From positions 992,001 through 1,056,000 of the forward strand of contig CAVRXL010000013.1 of the NCBI GenBank assembly GCA_963725145.1: a DNA stretch of 64,000 nucleotides, written 5' to 3'. Below, piece after piece: positions 36,006-45,669 of this stretch (the stretch's first letter is position 1; each line of letters begins with the position of its first letter). The position numbers were made by a program, and so were the translations under genes. The DNA comes from DATAEE01 sp963725145. Its GTDB lineage: Bacteria > Acidobacteriota > Vicinamibacteria > Vicinamibacterales > 2-12-FULL-66-21. The notes under the pieces are model-generated. The model had not been told where the DNA came from and did not search any database. It saw only the letters and a list, made by a program, of their open reading frames with translations.

Positions 36006-37132
36006 TGGACTCGCCTTTGCGCCGTTCGGCGACACTGCTGGCCGCGATCGGCGGCCTGTCACTGTTGGCTGTTCTGCCCGCGGGTCCAATCGGCGCGCAG
36101 GGGCAGGGACCGGCCGACGGTTTCAACGACTCGCACTTCCACCTGACGAACTACATCCAGGAGGGCATCGAGCCGCGTCAGTTCCTCAAGATCATGGGGA
36201 CGCGCGTGAGCCGATCGACGCTGTTCGGCATCCCGCTGCAGCAACAGTGGTCGTACGGCAACTCCGGCGACTTCGCGCCGACGTACTACCTGCAGAGCGA
36301 CGCGCCGCTCTACTACTACTCGTTCACCGACGCGTACATCGCGGCCGTCTATCGCTCCCTCTCGAAGGAGGAACAGGCGCGCTTCGACCCGATGATCACC
36401 GGTTTCAACCCCGCTGACATGTACGGCGTCGACCACATCCGCCGGGTGCTGAAAGCGTTTCCCGGCGTGTTCTCCGGCATCGGCGAGTTCAGCATCCACA
36501 AGGAATTCGTCTCGGCCAAGATCTCCGGCGAGACGGCCAGCCTCACCAATCCCGCGCTCGGTCGGATCCTCGACTTCGCCGCCGAGTCGGGCCTGGTCGT
36601 GATCCTCCACAACGACATCGACATGCCGTTCGCGAAGACCGACGCGGAGCCGGTGTACCTGTCTCAGATGAAAGCGCTGCTCAAGCGCCACCCGAAGACG
36701 ACCATCATCTGGGCGCACGTCGGCCTCGGCCGGATCGTCCATCCGGTGCGCGTGTCGGCTGAGGCTGCGGAGCGTGCATCCACAGACGTGGCGGTGGGGA
36801 TCGTCGAGGCGATACTGACCGACCCGGCCTTCACCCATGTGAGCTTCGACATCTCCTGGGACGAGGTCGCCAAGTACGCGGTGGCCTCGCCGGAGTCCGT
36901 CACGCGCGTCGCGGCGATGCTCAACAAGTATCCCGACCGGTTCCTGTTCGGAACCGACACCGTGGCGCCGGCCGGTCCGGCGCCGTATTTCGCCGTGTTC
37001 GACATGTGGGCGCCGGTCTGGCGCCTTCTCACCTCGGACGCGAGCCTGAAAGTCCGGAAGGGCAATTACGAGCGGATCTTCGACGAAGGCCGGCGCCGTG
37101 TCCGCGCGTGGGAAAAGGCAAACGCGCAATGA
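36005..37132 (+). CDS. Exported amidohydrolase (amidohydrolase_2 family)
   Basis: 375 residues with a signal peptide (cleavage near IGAQGQ), so the enzyme acts in the periplasm. The TIM-barrel metal site is indicated by NDSHFHL, the mid-protein LVVILHNDID, TTIIWAHVGLGR and FLFGTDT. The family hydrolyses or decarboxylates diverse amides and carboxylates; the substrate is unknown, and export is unusual. Its ATG shares a base with the preceding stop. Location beside glutaminase and asparaginase suggests a role in releasing amino acids or carboxylates outside the cytoplasm. Confidence 0.8.
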   Translation: MDSPLRRSATLLAAIGGLSLLAVLPAGPIGAQGQGPADGFNDSHFHLTNYIQEGIEPRQFLKIMGTRVSRSTLFGIPLQQQWSYGNSGDFAPTYYLQSDAPLYYYSFTDAYIAAVYRSLSKEEQARFDPMITGFNPADMYGVDHIRRVLKAFPGVFSGIGEFSIHKEFVSAKISGETASLTNPALGRILDFAAESGLVVILHNDIDMPFAKTDAEPVYLSQMKALLKRHPKTTIIWAHVGLGRIVHPVRVSAEAAERASTDVAVGIVEAILTDPAFTHVSFDISWDEVAKYAVASPESVTRVAAMLNKYPDRFLFGTDTVAPAGPAPYFAVFDMWAPVWRLLTSDASLKVRKGNYERIFDEGRRRVRAWEKANAQ

Positions 37133-37158
37133 ATGCACTCAGACAAGGAGAGACAGAC

Positions 37159-38415
37159 ATGCGACGAACACCGACGAACCGGCATACCGGTTTGATCTGG
37201 CTGACGGCGTTTCTGATCGTCGGCGGCTCCTCGATCGCGCGCGCGCAGGAGACCCAGCCCAGCAGGCCAGCACCTCCGCAGCCCAGCATGCCCGCGGAAC
37301 CGAAGCCGAGCTTCGAGATCTACGGCTTCGCGATGCTCGACATCGGCGGGAACTTCACGCAGATCAACCCCAACTGGTTCGACACGCTGCGCCTGACGAG
37401 GCTGCCCTCATTCGAGAACGAGTTCGGCGAGGACGGCAGCACGTTTGCCGGCGTCCGGCAGAGCCGCCTGGGCGTGCGATCCAGCACGCCAACACCGGTG
37501 GGGGATCTGAAGACGACGTTCGAGTTCGAGCTGTTCGGCGTGGGCGTGGACGAGGGGCAGACGACGTTCCGCCTCCGTCACGCATACGGCGAGCTCGGAC
37601 AATTCGGGGCGGGCCAGTGGTGGAGCCCGTTCATGGATCCGGACGTCTTCCCGAACATTGTCGAGTACTGGGGACCGACCGGCATGGTGCTCTTTCGCAA
37701 CGTGCAGGTCCGCTGGATGCCAACCCCAAGCCTCACGCTCGCCGTCGAGCGGCCCGGGGCGAGCGGCGATCAGGGCGTGTACGCGGACCGCGTGGAGCTG
37801 GACGGCATCCGGGCGCGATTCCCGCTCCCCGACTTCTCCGGCGCTTACAAATACTCACAGGACTGGGGCTACCTCAGAGCCGCTGGCATGCTCCGGCTGA
37901 TCAAGTGGGACGACACCCTCGACGACCAGTTCGACCTCTCGGGCGATGCCTGGGGATGGGGCATCAATCTCAGCTCGAACCTCAAGCCGAGCAAGGACTC
38001 CACGATCCGGCTGCAGTTCGTTTTTGGCGAGGGCATTCAGAACTATATGAACGACTCTCCCATAGACATCGGCATCGCCAACAACCTTTCCAACCCGGTG
38101 ACGCCGGTCGTCGGCGAACCGGTCCCGATCCTCGGCATCGTCGCGTTTTTGGATCACTCCTTTAGCGAGGAATTCGCCACCTCGATCGGCTACTCGTGGC
38201 AGGAGAACGACAACACCGACGCGCAGGCGCCCAGCGCCTTCAGGACGGGTCATTACGTGGTGGGCAACATCATCCACTACCCCGCCCCGAATGTGATGGT
38301 CGTCGGCGAACTCCAGTGGGGCCGCCGCGAGAACTTCTCGGACGGGTTCACGAGCGACGGCGTCAAGGTGCAGTTCTCGTTCAAGTACAACTTCTCGTGG
38401 AAGCTTGGAGGTTGA
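37159..38415 (+). CDS. DcaP-like outer-membrane porin
   Basis: 418 residues from ATG 37159, which follows AAGGAGAGA; an ATG at 37129 overlaps the upstream stop but has no such site. Signal peptide ends SIARAQ, then a Pro-rich linker, then FEIYGFAMLDIGGNF, NPNWFDTLRLTRLPSFENEFG and AGVRQSRLGVRSS, which match the DcaP family of trimeric porins. Known DcaP proteins carry dicarboxylic acids. This fits uptake of aspartate or glutamate for the enzymes encoded next. Confidence 0.82.
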   Translation: MRRTPTNRHTGLIWLTAFLIVGGSSIARAQETQPSRPAPPQPSMPAEPKPSFEIYGFAMLDIGGNFTQINPNWFDTLRLTRLPSFENEFGEDGSTFAGVRQSRLGVRSSTPTPVGDLKTTFEFELFGVGVDEGQTTFRLRHAYGELGQFGAGQWWSPFMDPDVFPNIVEYWGPTGMVLFRNVQVRWMPTPSLTLAVERPGASGDQGVYADRVELDGIRARFPLPDFSGAYKYSQDWGYLRAAGMLRLIKWDDTLDDQFDLSGDAWGWGINLSSNLKPSKDSTIRLQFVFGEGIQNYMNDSPIDIGIANNLSNPVTPVVGEPVPILGIVAFLDHSFSEEFATSIGYSWQENDNTDAQAPSAFRTGHYVVGNIIHYPAPNVMVVGELQWGRRENFSDGFTSDGVKVQFSFKYNFSWKLGG

Positions 38416-38417
38416 TC

Positions 38418-39485
38418 ATGAATCGACAGAATCGGCGTGCGTCCCTCGGGGCGGGGCTGCTCGGCCTGGTGGCCCTGGGCATGCCGTCGCTTGGCGCGCA
38501 GGCACCCACCCCACCTCAGCCCGCATCAGCCTCCCAGGTGCAGCAGGCCGTTGACGCGGCCCATGCGAAGTTCAGGACGCTGAAGGAAGGCAAGAACGCG
38601 GACTACATCCCGGCCCTGGCGAAGGTCGACCCCAACCTGTTCGGTATCGCCGTCGTGACCGCGGACGGAAAGGTCTTCTCCGCGGGCGACGTGAAGACCG
38701 AGGTCTCGATCCAGTCGATCTCGAAGGTCTTCACGATGGCCCAGGTGATCCAGGAACAGGGGTTGGATTCCGTCGCGAAGCGCATAGGCGTCGACGCGAC
38801 GGGCGCGCGCTTCAACTCGATCATCGCGATCGAAGGAGTCCGGAGCGTCGTTGGGACCGGCGCGCCGGAGATGAACCCGCTGGTGAATCCAGGCGCGATC
38901 TCGGCGACCAGCATGGTGACGGGATCGTCGTCCGACGAGGTCTGGAAGAAGATCATCGGCTTCCACAACGACGCCGCGGGGCGGCAGTTGAGCGTGCTGC
39001 AGGACGTCTACAAGTCCGAATCGGATACCAACCAGCGCAACCAGGCGATCGGCGCGCTCATGCTCGCCTACGGCTACATCAAGAACAACTGGCAGCAGGC
39101 GGTCGATCTCTACACGCGCCAGTGCTCAATCGGGGTCAACGCGAACGATCTGGCGATGATGGCGGCGACACTGGCGTTTGGCGGCAGGAACCCCGTTACG
39201 GGCAAGCAGGTGATGGACCCGGCCAAGGTGCCCGGCGTGCTCGCCGTGATGGCGACGGCCGGACTCTATGACGACTCGGGCAAGTGGCTCTATGCGACGG
39301 GGCTCCCGGCCAAGAGCGGCGTCGGCGGCGGCATCATCGCCGTCTCGCCGGGCAAGTTCGGTATCGCCGTCGTGTCGCCCCCGCTGGACGATGCGGGCAA
39401 CAGCGTGCGCGCGCAGCGGGCGATCACCGACATCTCGAATGCGCTGGGCGGAAATCCGTACGCGCCGAAGAAGAGCGGAAGCTGA
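38418..39485 (+). CDS. glsA: Glutaminase (serine-dependent GlsA type) with signal peptide
   Basis: 355 residues. The GlsA fold is shown by IPALAKVDPNLFGIAVVTADGK, the catalytic SISKVF (Ser-x-x-Lys), MNPLVNPGAI and the C-terminal KSGVGGGIIAVSPGKFGIAVVSPPLD. It hydrolyses L-glutamine to glutamate and ammonia. Unlike usual cytosolic GlsA, it has an N-terminal signal peptide (cleavage near LGAQAP), so activity is probably periplasmic or extracellular. ATG 38418 follows GGAGG. It lies two bases after the DcaP-like porin. Confidence 0.92.
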   Translation: MNRQNRRASLGAGLLGLVALGMPSLGAQAPTPPQPASASQVQQAVDAAHAKFRTLKEGKNADYIPALAKVDPNLFGIAVVTADGKVFSAGDVKTEVSIQSISKVFTMAQVIQEQGLDSVAKRIGVDATGARFNSIIAIEGVRSVVGTGAPEMNPLVNPGAISATSMVTGSSSDEVWKKIIGFHNDAAGRQLSVLQDVYKSESDTNQRNQAIGALMLAYGYIKNNWQQAVDLYTRQCSIGVNANDLAMMAATLAFGGRNPVTGKQVMDPAKVPGVLAVMATAGLYDDSGKWLYATGLPAKSGVGGGIIAVSPGKFGIAVVSPPLDDAGNSVRAQRAITDISNALGGNPYAPKKSGS

Positions 39486-39507
39486 CGCAGAAAGCTCAGA
39501 GGTCAAC

Positions 39508-40584
39508 ATGTACCGGAACGTTTTGTATGTGTCCCTGGCCGCGGCCGTGGCTGGTGCCGTCGTGATTCGCACCGTCCCGGCCGGCGCGCAGGGAGCCAAG
39601 CCCAGGATCGTCATCGTCGCCACCGGCGGAACCATCGCCGGCTCGGCCGAATCCACGACCGCGGCGGGATACAAGTCCGGCGCGGTCGCGGTGGAGACGC
39701 TGATCAACGCCGTGCCGCAGATGAAGAAGTTCGCGGACGTGCGAGGCGTGCAGGTGTCGTCGGTCGGCAGCCAGGACATGAACGACGAGCTCTGGGTCAA
39801 GCTCGCCACCGAGGTCAACGGTCTGCTGGCGAAGTCCGATGTCGACGGCGTGGCGATCACGCACGGCACCGACACGATGGAGGAGACGGCCTATTTCCTC
39901 AATCTGGTCGTGAAGAGCGACAAGCCGGTGGTCCTGACCGGCTCGATGCGGCCGTCCACCTCGCTCAGCGCCGACGGCCCGCTGAACATCTACAACGCCG
40001 TCGGAGTCGCCGGCGATCCGCGGGCCAAGGGCCGGGGCGTGCTCGTCGTCGCCAACGACGACATCCACGGCGCCCGCGCCATCACGAAGCGGCACACGAC
40101 CGACGTCGAGACCTTCGTCTCTCCCGAGGCGGGGCTGATCGGCGTGTGTCTGTTCGACGACCGGGAGTTCTCGCGGTCGCCGGCACGGGCGCATACGACC
40201 GCGACGCCATTCAAGGTGACCGCGGGCCAGACCCTGCCGCGCGTGGACGTCATCTACGCGCACGCCGGGATGTCTCCCGACCTGATCGATGCCGCGGTCA
40301 CCGGCGGCGCGAAAGGCCTGGTGATCGCCGGCGTCGGCGACGGCAACATGACGACCCCGGCGCTCGAAGCGGTCAAGCGCGCGCTCGCAAAAGGTGTCGT
40401 CGTCGTGCGGTCGACGCGAGTGGGGGAGGGGATCGTCCGCCGGAATATCGAGGTGGATGACGACAAGACCGGCACGGTGGTGTCGAAGGAGCTCAATCCC
40501 TCCAAGTCGCGTGTGCTGCTGAAGCTCGCGCTGACCCAGTCCTCGGACCCGAAGAAGGTCCAGGAACTCTTCGACAAGTACTGA
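39508..40584 (+). CDS. ansB: Type II (periplasmic) L-asparaginase
   Basis: 358 residues with a signal peptide (cleavage near AGAQGA). Catalytic motifs of the asparaginase/glutaminase family are complete: IVIVATGGTIAGSA with the first threonine and GVAITHGTDTMEETAYFL with the second Thr-Asp. It deamidates asparagine, and often glutamine, in the periplasm, supplying aspartate to AspT/AspD encoded immediately downstream. ATG 39508 has a CAGAGGT site; the open frame upstream of it overlaps the glutaminase gene and is not used. Confidence 0.95.
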   Translation: MYRNVLYVSLAAAVAGAVVIRTVPAGAQGAKPRIVIVATGGTIAGSAESTTAAGYKSGAVAVETLINAVPQMKKFADVRGVQVSSVGSQDMNDELWVKLATEVNGLLAKSDVDGVAITHGTDTMEETAYFLNLVVKSDKPVVLTGSMRPSTSLSADGPLNIYNAVGVAGDPRAKGRGVLVVANDDIHGARAITKRHTTDVETFVSPEAGLIGVCLFDDREFSRSPARAHTTATPFKVTAGQTLPRVDVIYAHAGMSPDLIDAAVTGGAKGLVIAGVGDGNMTTPALEAVKRALAKGVVVVRSTRVGEGIVRRNIEVDDDKTGTVVSKELNPSKSRVLLKLALTQSSDPKKVQELFDKY

Positions 40585-40595
40585 GCGAGGGCGCG

Positions 40596-42299
40596 ATGGA
40601 TGTCGGCGTCTGGAGCTGGTTCGTCGCGACCCTGCGGGCCTATCCCGAGCTCGCCGTCTTCCTAGCGCTGGCGGCCGGGTTCGGGATCGGTCCACGGAAA
40701 CTTGCGGGATTCTCGCTCGGCAGCGTCACCGCCACGCTCCTGGCGGCCATCCTGATCGGCCAGCTCGGACTCGCGATCGAAGGGCCGATCAAGTCCACCT
40801 TCTTTCTCATGTTTCTCTTCGCGGTCGGCTACGGCGTCGGGCCGCAGTTCTTCCGGGGGCTCGGCAGCGACGGGCCCAGGCAGATAGCCTTTTCGCTGGT
40901 CGTGCTCGCTCTCTGCCTGGTGGTCCCGATTGTGTGCGCGCTCGTGGCCGGTCTCGACGTGGGCTATGCGGCCGGCCTGTATGCCGGCTCGCAGACCATC
41001 TCCGCGTCGATTGGCGTCGCCTCGGACCAGATCGAGCGGCTGGGCCTGGCGGCGGCAGAGGCGAAGCGATACACCGACGCCGTGCCGATCGGCTACGCCG
41101 TGACCTACATCTTCGGCACGATTGGATCGGCAATCCTGCTCGCGCAGGTCGGCCCGAAGCTGATCGGCGTCGACCTGCCGGCGGCCTGCGCCGCGTACGA
41201 ACGCCGTCTCGGCGGTGGGACCGTCGAGTTCGATCCGGGCGTTTTCTCGGCCTACCGCGCGATCGAGCTCCGCGCGTACCGCGTCGATGCCGCGTCCGGC
41301 CTGACCGCCCGACCCGTGCGCGATCTCTTCCCGGGTCTTCGTGTCTTCGTCGAACGGGTCCGGCGCGGCGACGCCGTGATTGAGGCGGGGCCGGACACGG
41401 TCCTCGCGCCGGGGGACGTCGTCGCCATGTCGGGCCCGCACGCGGCGCTGGTCGAGCACGTCGAACCCGCGATGCCGGAGGTGCACGACCCCACCCTGCT
41501 GCAGGTCCCGGCGACCGCGCTGGACATCTTCGTCACGAACAAGGCGATGAGCGGCACGACGCTGCGGCAACTGGCCGACCAGCCATTCGCGCGGGGCGTC
41601 TACCTCCGGCGAATCACGCGGAACATGGTGGATCTGCCGATTCTCCCCGAGCTGGAAGTGTTGCGGGGCGACATCCTCTCGGTCGTGGGCACCACGCGGC
41701 ATGTCGAGGAAGCCGCCAGGGCCCTCGGCTACGCAGACCGACCGCTGGAATCGACGGACCTCATGACCGTCGCCGGTGGGATCGTGATCGGCGGTCTGCT
41801 GGGGGCGCTCAGCGTGAACTGGAAAGGGATTCCCATCGGGCTGTCGACGTCGGGCGGCGCGCTGCTGGCGGGCTTGCTCCTCGGGTACTTCCGCGCGGTG
41901 CGTCCGACGTTCGGGCGCATTCCGGCCCCGGCCCTGAACCTGATGAACACCCTCGGCCTCAATGTCTTCATTGCCGTCGTCGGGATCAACGCAGGGCCGG
42001 CGTTCGTGACCGGCCTGCAGCAGGTGGGCCTGAGCCTGTTCGTGTGGGGCGTCGTGGCGACGTCGGTGCCGCTCGTCATCGCGATTCTGCTCGGTTACCA
42101 CGTCTTCAAGTTCGACCCGGCGATTCTGTTCGGCGTCTGCGCCGGCGTGCGAACCACGACCGCGGCGCTCGGCATGATTCAGGATGCGGCCAGGAGCAAG
42201 ATCCCGGCGCTGGGCTACGGGATGCCCTACGCGATCGGCAACACGCTCCTCACGATTTTCGGCATGGCCATCGTGCTCGTGATGAGCAGATTCGGCTAG
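40596..42299 (+). CDS. aspT: Aspartate:alanine antiporter (AspT), copy 1
   Basis: 567-residue inner-membrane exchanger of the AAE family. About five membrane helices (1-200), two central RCK_C/TrkA_C-like cytosolic domains (about 205-380), then a second membrane half (about 385-567) with GLNVFIAVVGINAGPAFVTGLQ. AspT swaps external aspartate(-) for internal alanine; together with AspD this exports net negative charge's equivalent and consumes a cytosolic proton, building proton-motive force. It sits directly before aspD; a second copy follows aspD. Confidence 0.88.
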   Translation: MDVGVWSWFVATLRAYPELAVFLALAAGFGIGPRKLAGFSLGSVTATLLAAILIGQLGLAIEGPIKSTFFLMFLFAVGYGVGPQFFRGLGSDGPRQIAFSLVVLALCLVVPIVCALVAGLDVGYAAGLYAGSQTISASIGVASDQIERLGLAAAEAKRYTDAVPIGYAVTYIFGTIGSAILLAQVGPKLIGVDLPAACAAYERRLGGGTVEFDPGVFSAYRAIELRAYRVDAASGLTARPVRDLFPGLRVFVERVRRGDAVIEAGPDTVLAPGDVVAMSGPHAALVEHVEPAMPEVHDPTLLQVPATALDIFVTNKAMSGTTLRQLADQPFARGVYLRRITRNMVDLPILPELEVLRGDILSVVGTTRHVEEAARALGYADRPLESTDLMTVAGGIVIGGLLGALSVNWKGIPIGLSTSGGALLAGLLLGYFRAVRPTFGRIPAPALNLMNTLGLNVFIAVVGINAGPAFVTGLQQVGLSLFVWGVVATSVPLVIAILLGYHVFKFDPAILFGVCAGVRTTTAALGMIQDAARSKIPALGYGMPYAIGNTLLTIFGMAIVLVMSRFG

Positions 42300-42326
42300 A
42301 AGGCTCGCGAGAGCAGGAGACGGACT

Positions 42327-43961
42327 ATGGATGCCGTGACGTTGCGTCAGTACGAGACGCTCAGCCCGTTCGAAATCAAGAACGATCTCGCGAAAATCGC
42401 GACCAGGAGCGCCAAGGCCGCGCAGATCGCGTATCTGAACGCGGGGCGAGGGAATCCGAACTGGATCGCGACCGAGCCGCGCTCGGGCTTCTTCCTGCTC
42501 GGCCAGTTCGCCATTACCGAAAGCCAGCGCACGATGGAGCTGCCGGCCGGCGTAGGGGGCATGCCGAAGGCGCCCGGCGTCGCCGCGCGCCTCGCCGCGT
42601 GGCTCAAGGCCCACGCCGACATGCCAGGCGCGACGTTCCTGCAGCATGTCATTCCCTGGGCGGTCAAGCGATTCGACTTCAACGCCGACGCCTTCGTGCA
42701 CGAGCTGGTCGATTCGATCATCGGGGACAACTATCCCGTGCCCGATCGGATGCTCGTCCACAACGAAGTCATCGTTCGCGAGTACCTGCAGTGGGCCATG
42801 TGCGGCGAGCCGCGGCCGAAGGGCACGTTTGCGTTGTACGCGGTCGAGGGCGGGACGGCGGCGATGTGCTACATCTTCAAGTCGCTCAAGCTGAATCGCC
42901 TGCTGAACCCGGGCGACACGATCGCCATGGTCACCCCCATCTTCACGCCGTATCTCGAGATGCCGCACCTCGAAGACTACGACCTGAAGATGGTGTTCAT
43001 CCAGGCACGGCAGGAGCAGCGATGGCAGTTCACGGAAGAGGATCTGAAGCCGCTGCTGGACCCCAAGATCAAGGCGTTCTTCGTCGTCAATCCGGGCAAC
43101 CCGTACGCCGTGGCGCTCAGCCGCGACTCGATCGCGCGGATCGGCGACATCCTGAAAAAGCGCCCCGACCTGCTGCTGCTCACCGACGACGTCTACGGTA
43201 CGTTCGTTCCGGGATTCCGGTCGCTCCTCGGCGAGTTTCCGAAGAACACGATCGGCGTGTATTCCTACAGCAAGTACTTCGGCTGCACGGGCTGGCGCCT
43301 CGGGGTCATCGCCCTGCACGAGGACAACGTCTTCGACGAGAAGATCGCGGCGCACCCCGAGGCCATCGCGCGCGCGCTCGACAAGCGCTACACGGGCCTG
43401 ACCCTCGAACCGCGGGGCGTCAAGTTCATCGACCGGATCGTTGCCGATAGCCGGGATGTCGCCCTGAACCACACCGCCGGCCTGTCGCTGCCCCAGCAGG
43501 TGATGATGGCCCTCTTCTCGCTCGCCGAGCTCTACGACGAGAAGAAGGTGTACCAGCAGGCCTGCATCGAGATCGTCCGCAGGCGGACCCTGGCGACCAT
43601 CGAGGGACTCGGCATCCAGGTGGATCCCAACCCGCTGTTCGACTGGTACTACGGCCTCATCGACTTCGAGTTCTGGATGCGCAAGTACGGTGGCGAGGAT
43701 GTCGTGACGTGGGTGAAGGCCAACGTGCACCCGCTCGATATCGTGTTCCGCCTGGCCGAAGACCACGGCATCGTGCTCCTCAACGGCGGGGGCTTCGAGG
43801 CGCCGAACTGGTCCGTGCGCGTATCGTTCGCCAACCTCGACGATGACGTCTACGAGAACATCGGCCGCGCGGTTCGCGCGGTCGCTCGCGGATACGTCAT
43901 GGCCTGCCGGGCCGCGCAGGCCGCGGCGGCGCCGTCAGTCCCCGTGTCCGGCAGGACGTAG
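42327..43961 (+). CDS. aspD: Aspartate 4-decarboxylase (AspD)
   Basis: 544 residues, the expected length for L-aspartate beta-decarboxylase, a PLP enzyme of fold type I related to aminotransferases. Clear features: NAGRGNPNW near residue 36, YAVEGGTAAMCYIFKSL, VVNPGNPY, LTDDVYGTFVPGF and the PLP-lysine region YSYSKYFGCTGWRLG. It converts L-aspartate to L-alanine and CO2, using one cytosolic proton. Flanked on both sides by AspT-type antiporters with short gaps, so it is surely part of a decarboxylation energy module. Confidence 0.95.
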   Translation: MDAVTLRQYETLSPFEIKNDLAKIATRSAKAAQIAYLNAGRGNPNWIATEPRSGFFLLGQFAITESQRTMELPAGVGGMPKAPGVAARLAAWLKAHADMPGATFLQHVIPWAVKRFDFNADAFVHELVDSIIGDNYPVPDRMLVHNEVIVREYLQWAMCGEPRPKGTFALYAVEGGTAAMCYIFKSLKLNRLLNPGDTIAMVTPIFTPYLEMPHLEDYDLKMVFIQARQEQRWQFTEEDLKPLLDPKIKAFFVVNPGNPYAVALSRDSIARIGDILKKRPDLLLLTDDVYGTFVPGFRSLLGEFPKNTIGVYSYSKYFGCTGWRLGVIALHEDNVFDEKIAAHPEAIARALDKRYTGLTLEPRGVKFIDRIVADSRDVALNHTAGLSLPQQVMMALFSLAELYDEKKVYQQACIEIVRRRTLATIEGLGIQVDPNPLFDWYYGLIDFEFWMRKYGGEDVVTWVKANVHPLDIVFRLAEDHGIVLLNGGGFEAPNWSVRVSFANLDDDVYENIGRAVRAVARGYVMACRAAQAAAAPSVPVSGRT

Positions 43962-43972
43962 AGAGTCAGCTC

Positions 43973-45661
43973 ATGATGCAGGGCCTTGTCGGAGTGCTGC
44001 GCGAGCATCCCGAGGTCACGTTCTTCCTCGTGCTCGGGATCGGGTACGCCCTCGGCAAGCTGAAACTGGGGAGCTTCACGCTCGGTGCGGTCACGGGCAC
44101 GCTGCTCGCGGGCGTGGCCGTCGGCCAGCTCGGGGTGCACGTGTCGGGGGAGGTCAAGCAGTGCTTCTTCCTCCTCTTTCTCTTTTCGATCGGGTTCAGA
44201 ACGGGGCCGCAGTTCTTCCGGGGACTGAAGAGCGACGGCCTCCAGCAGGCGGCGCTCTCCGCGATCATCGCGATAGCCGGCCTCATCGTGGCGTACCTGG
44301 TGAGCCGGCTGTTCGGCTACGACGCCGGCACCGCGGCCGGAGTGATCGCCGGCGCGCTCACCGAGTCCGCGACGATCGGGACCGCGAGCGACGCCATCGC
44401 GCGGCTCGGTCTGTCCGACGCCGAGACGGCGGCGATCACCAACCGGATTCCGATCGCCTTTGCCGTCACGTACCTGATCGGCGTCGTCGGCGCCGCCTGG
44501 TTCCTGGCGCAGATCGCGCCGCGGATCATGGGGATCGACCTCGAGGAGGAGTGCCGCCGCTACGAACAGGAGCTGCAGGCCGGCCACGGCCCCGGCACCG
44601 CGGCGCGCCCGGATTTCGAGTATCGCGCCTACACCGTGCAGCCGGGATCGCCCCTCATCGGGCAACGAACCCGCGATCTCGAACGGCTTGCGAGCGACGC
44701 GCGGCTGTTCGTCGAACGGATTCGCCGCGGGGATCAGATCTTCGACCCGGATGAGACGACGACCGTGCACGCCGGCGACACGCTGGCGATCACGGGCCGC
44801 CGTGAACTGATGGTGGCACGGATGGACGAACGGAAGCTCGACCTGCGGGAAGTCGACGACCGGACGGTCCTCGAGATCCCCGCGGAGGTCCTGGACGTCG
44901 TCGTGACTCGCGCCGACATCGACGGCCGCACGCTGGCTGATCTCGCCGGAGAGGAGGCCCTGCGCAGCGTCTACCTGAAGCGCATCTCGCGCGCGGGCAC
45001 GCCGGTCGCCATATTTCCCGCTACGAGAGTGCACCGCGGCGACATGGTCACGCTCGTGGGGCCGGCGCGCCGGGTCGCGCAGGCCGTGGAGCGTATCGGC
45101 GTACCCGACCGCGCGACCGACGTGACCGACATGGTCCTCGTCGCGTTCGGCATCGTCGTGGGCGCGCTGATTGGCATCCCCGCGCTCATGCTCGGCGGCA
45201 TCGAGATCGGGTTGAGCCTGAGCGTGGGCGTGCTCGTCGGCGGACTGTTGTGCGGCTGGCTCAGATCAATGTGGCCTCGCTACTTCGGCCGCATTCCCAG
45301 CGCGACGCTCTGGGTGTTCGAGTCGATCGGGCTGGCAGGATTCGTGGCCGTCGTGGGTCTCAACGCCGGGCCGGACTTCGTGACCGGCCTGCGCACGAGC
45401 GGGATCAGCCTCGTCGTGGCCGGGCTTCTCACGGTTCTCCTCCCGCATCTCGTCGGCGTCGTGGTCGGCAGGTGGGGGTTCAAAATGCATCCAGGCGTGC
45501 TGCTGGGCGTCTGCGCCGGGGCAGGAACCGCGACGCCGGCCCTGGCCGCGATCCAGGAAGCCGCAAAGAGCCCCGTCCCCACGCTTGGATACGGCGTCGC
45601 TTACGCCGTAGGCAACGTGCTCCTCGCCCTGTGGGGCACCGTCATCGTCGCGCTGCTGTAG
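43973..45661 (+). CDS. AspT-family antiporter, copy 2
   Basis: 562 residues with the same two membrane halves and central RCK_C-like domains as copy 1, but clearly diverged in sequence (for example FAVTYLIGVVGAAWFLAQ and GLAGFVAVVGLNAGPDFVTGL). It may be a second aspartate:alanine exchanger, or one with another specificity such as glutamate or another amino acid released by the glutaminase. A two-AspT arrangement around aspD is, to my knowledge, also reported in Comamonas. It starts 12 bases after aspD. Confidence 0.85.
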   Translation: MMQGLVGVLREHPEVTFFLVLGIGYALGKLKLGSFTLGAVTGTLLAGVAVGQLGVHVSGEVKQCFFLLFLFSIGFRTGPQFFRGLKSDGLQQAALSAIIAIAGLIVAYLVSRLFGYDAGTAAGVIAGALTESATIGTASDAIARLGLSDAETAAITNRIPIAFAVTYLIGVVGAAWFLAQIAPRIMGIDLEEECRRYEQELQAGHGPGTAARPDFEYRAYTVQPGSPLIGQRTRDLERLASDARLFVERIRRGDQIFDPDETTTVHAGDTLAITGRRELMVARMDERKLDLREVDDRTVLEIPAEVLDVVVTRADIDGRTLADLAGEEALRSVYLKRISRAGTPVAIFPATRVHRGDMVTLVGPARRVAQAVERIGVPDRATDVTDMVLVAFGIVVGALIGIPALMLGGIEIGLSLSVGVLVGGLLCGWLRSMWPRYFGRIPSATLWVFESIGLAGFVAVVGLNAGPDFVTGLRTSGISLVVAGLLTVLLPHLVGVVVGRWGFKMHPGVLLGVCAGAGTATPALAAIQEAAKSPVPTLGYGVAYAVGNVLLALWGTVIVALL

Positions 45662-45669
45662 GATCTGCG

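Noticed and set aside
40662..43766. A 1034-codon open frame on the minus strand opposite aspT and aspD
   Set aside because: It is antisense to well-supported genes, is rich in Arg, His, Asp and Glu, shows no domain, and is typical of mirror frames in GC-rich DNA.
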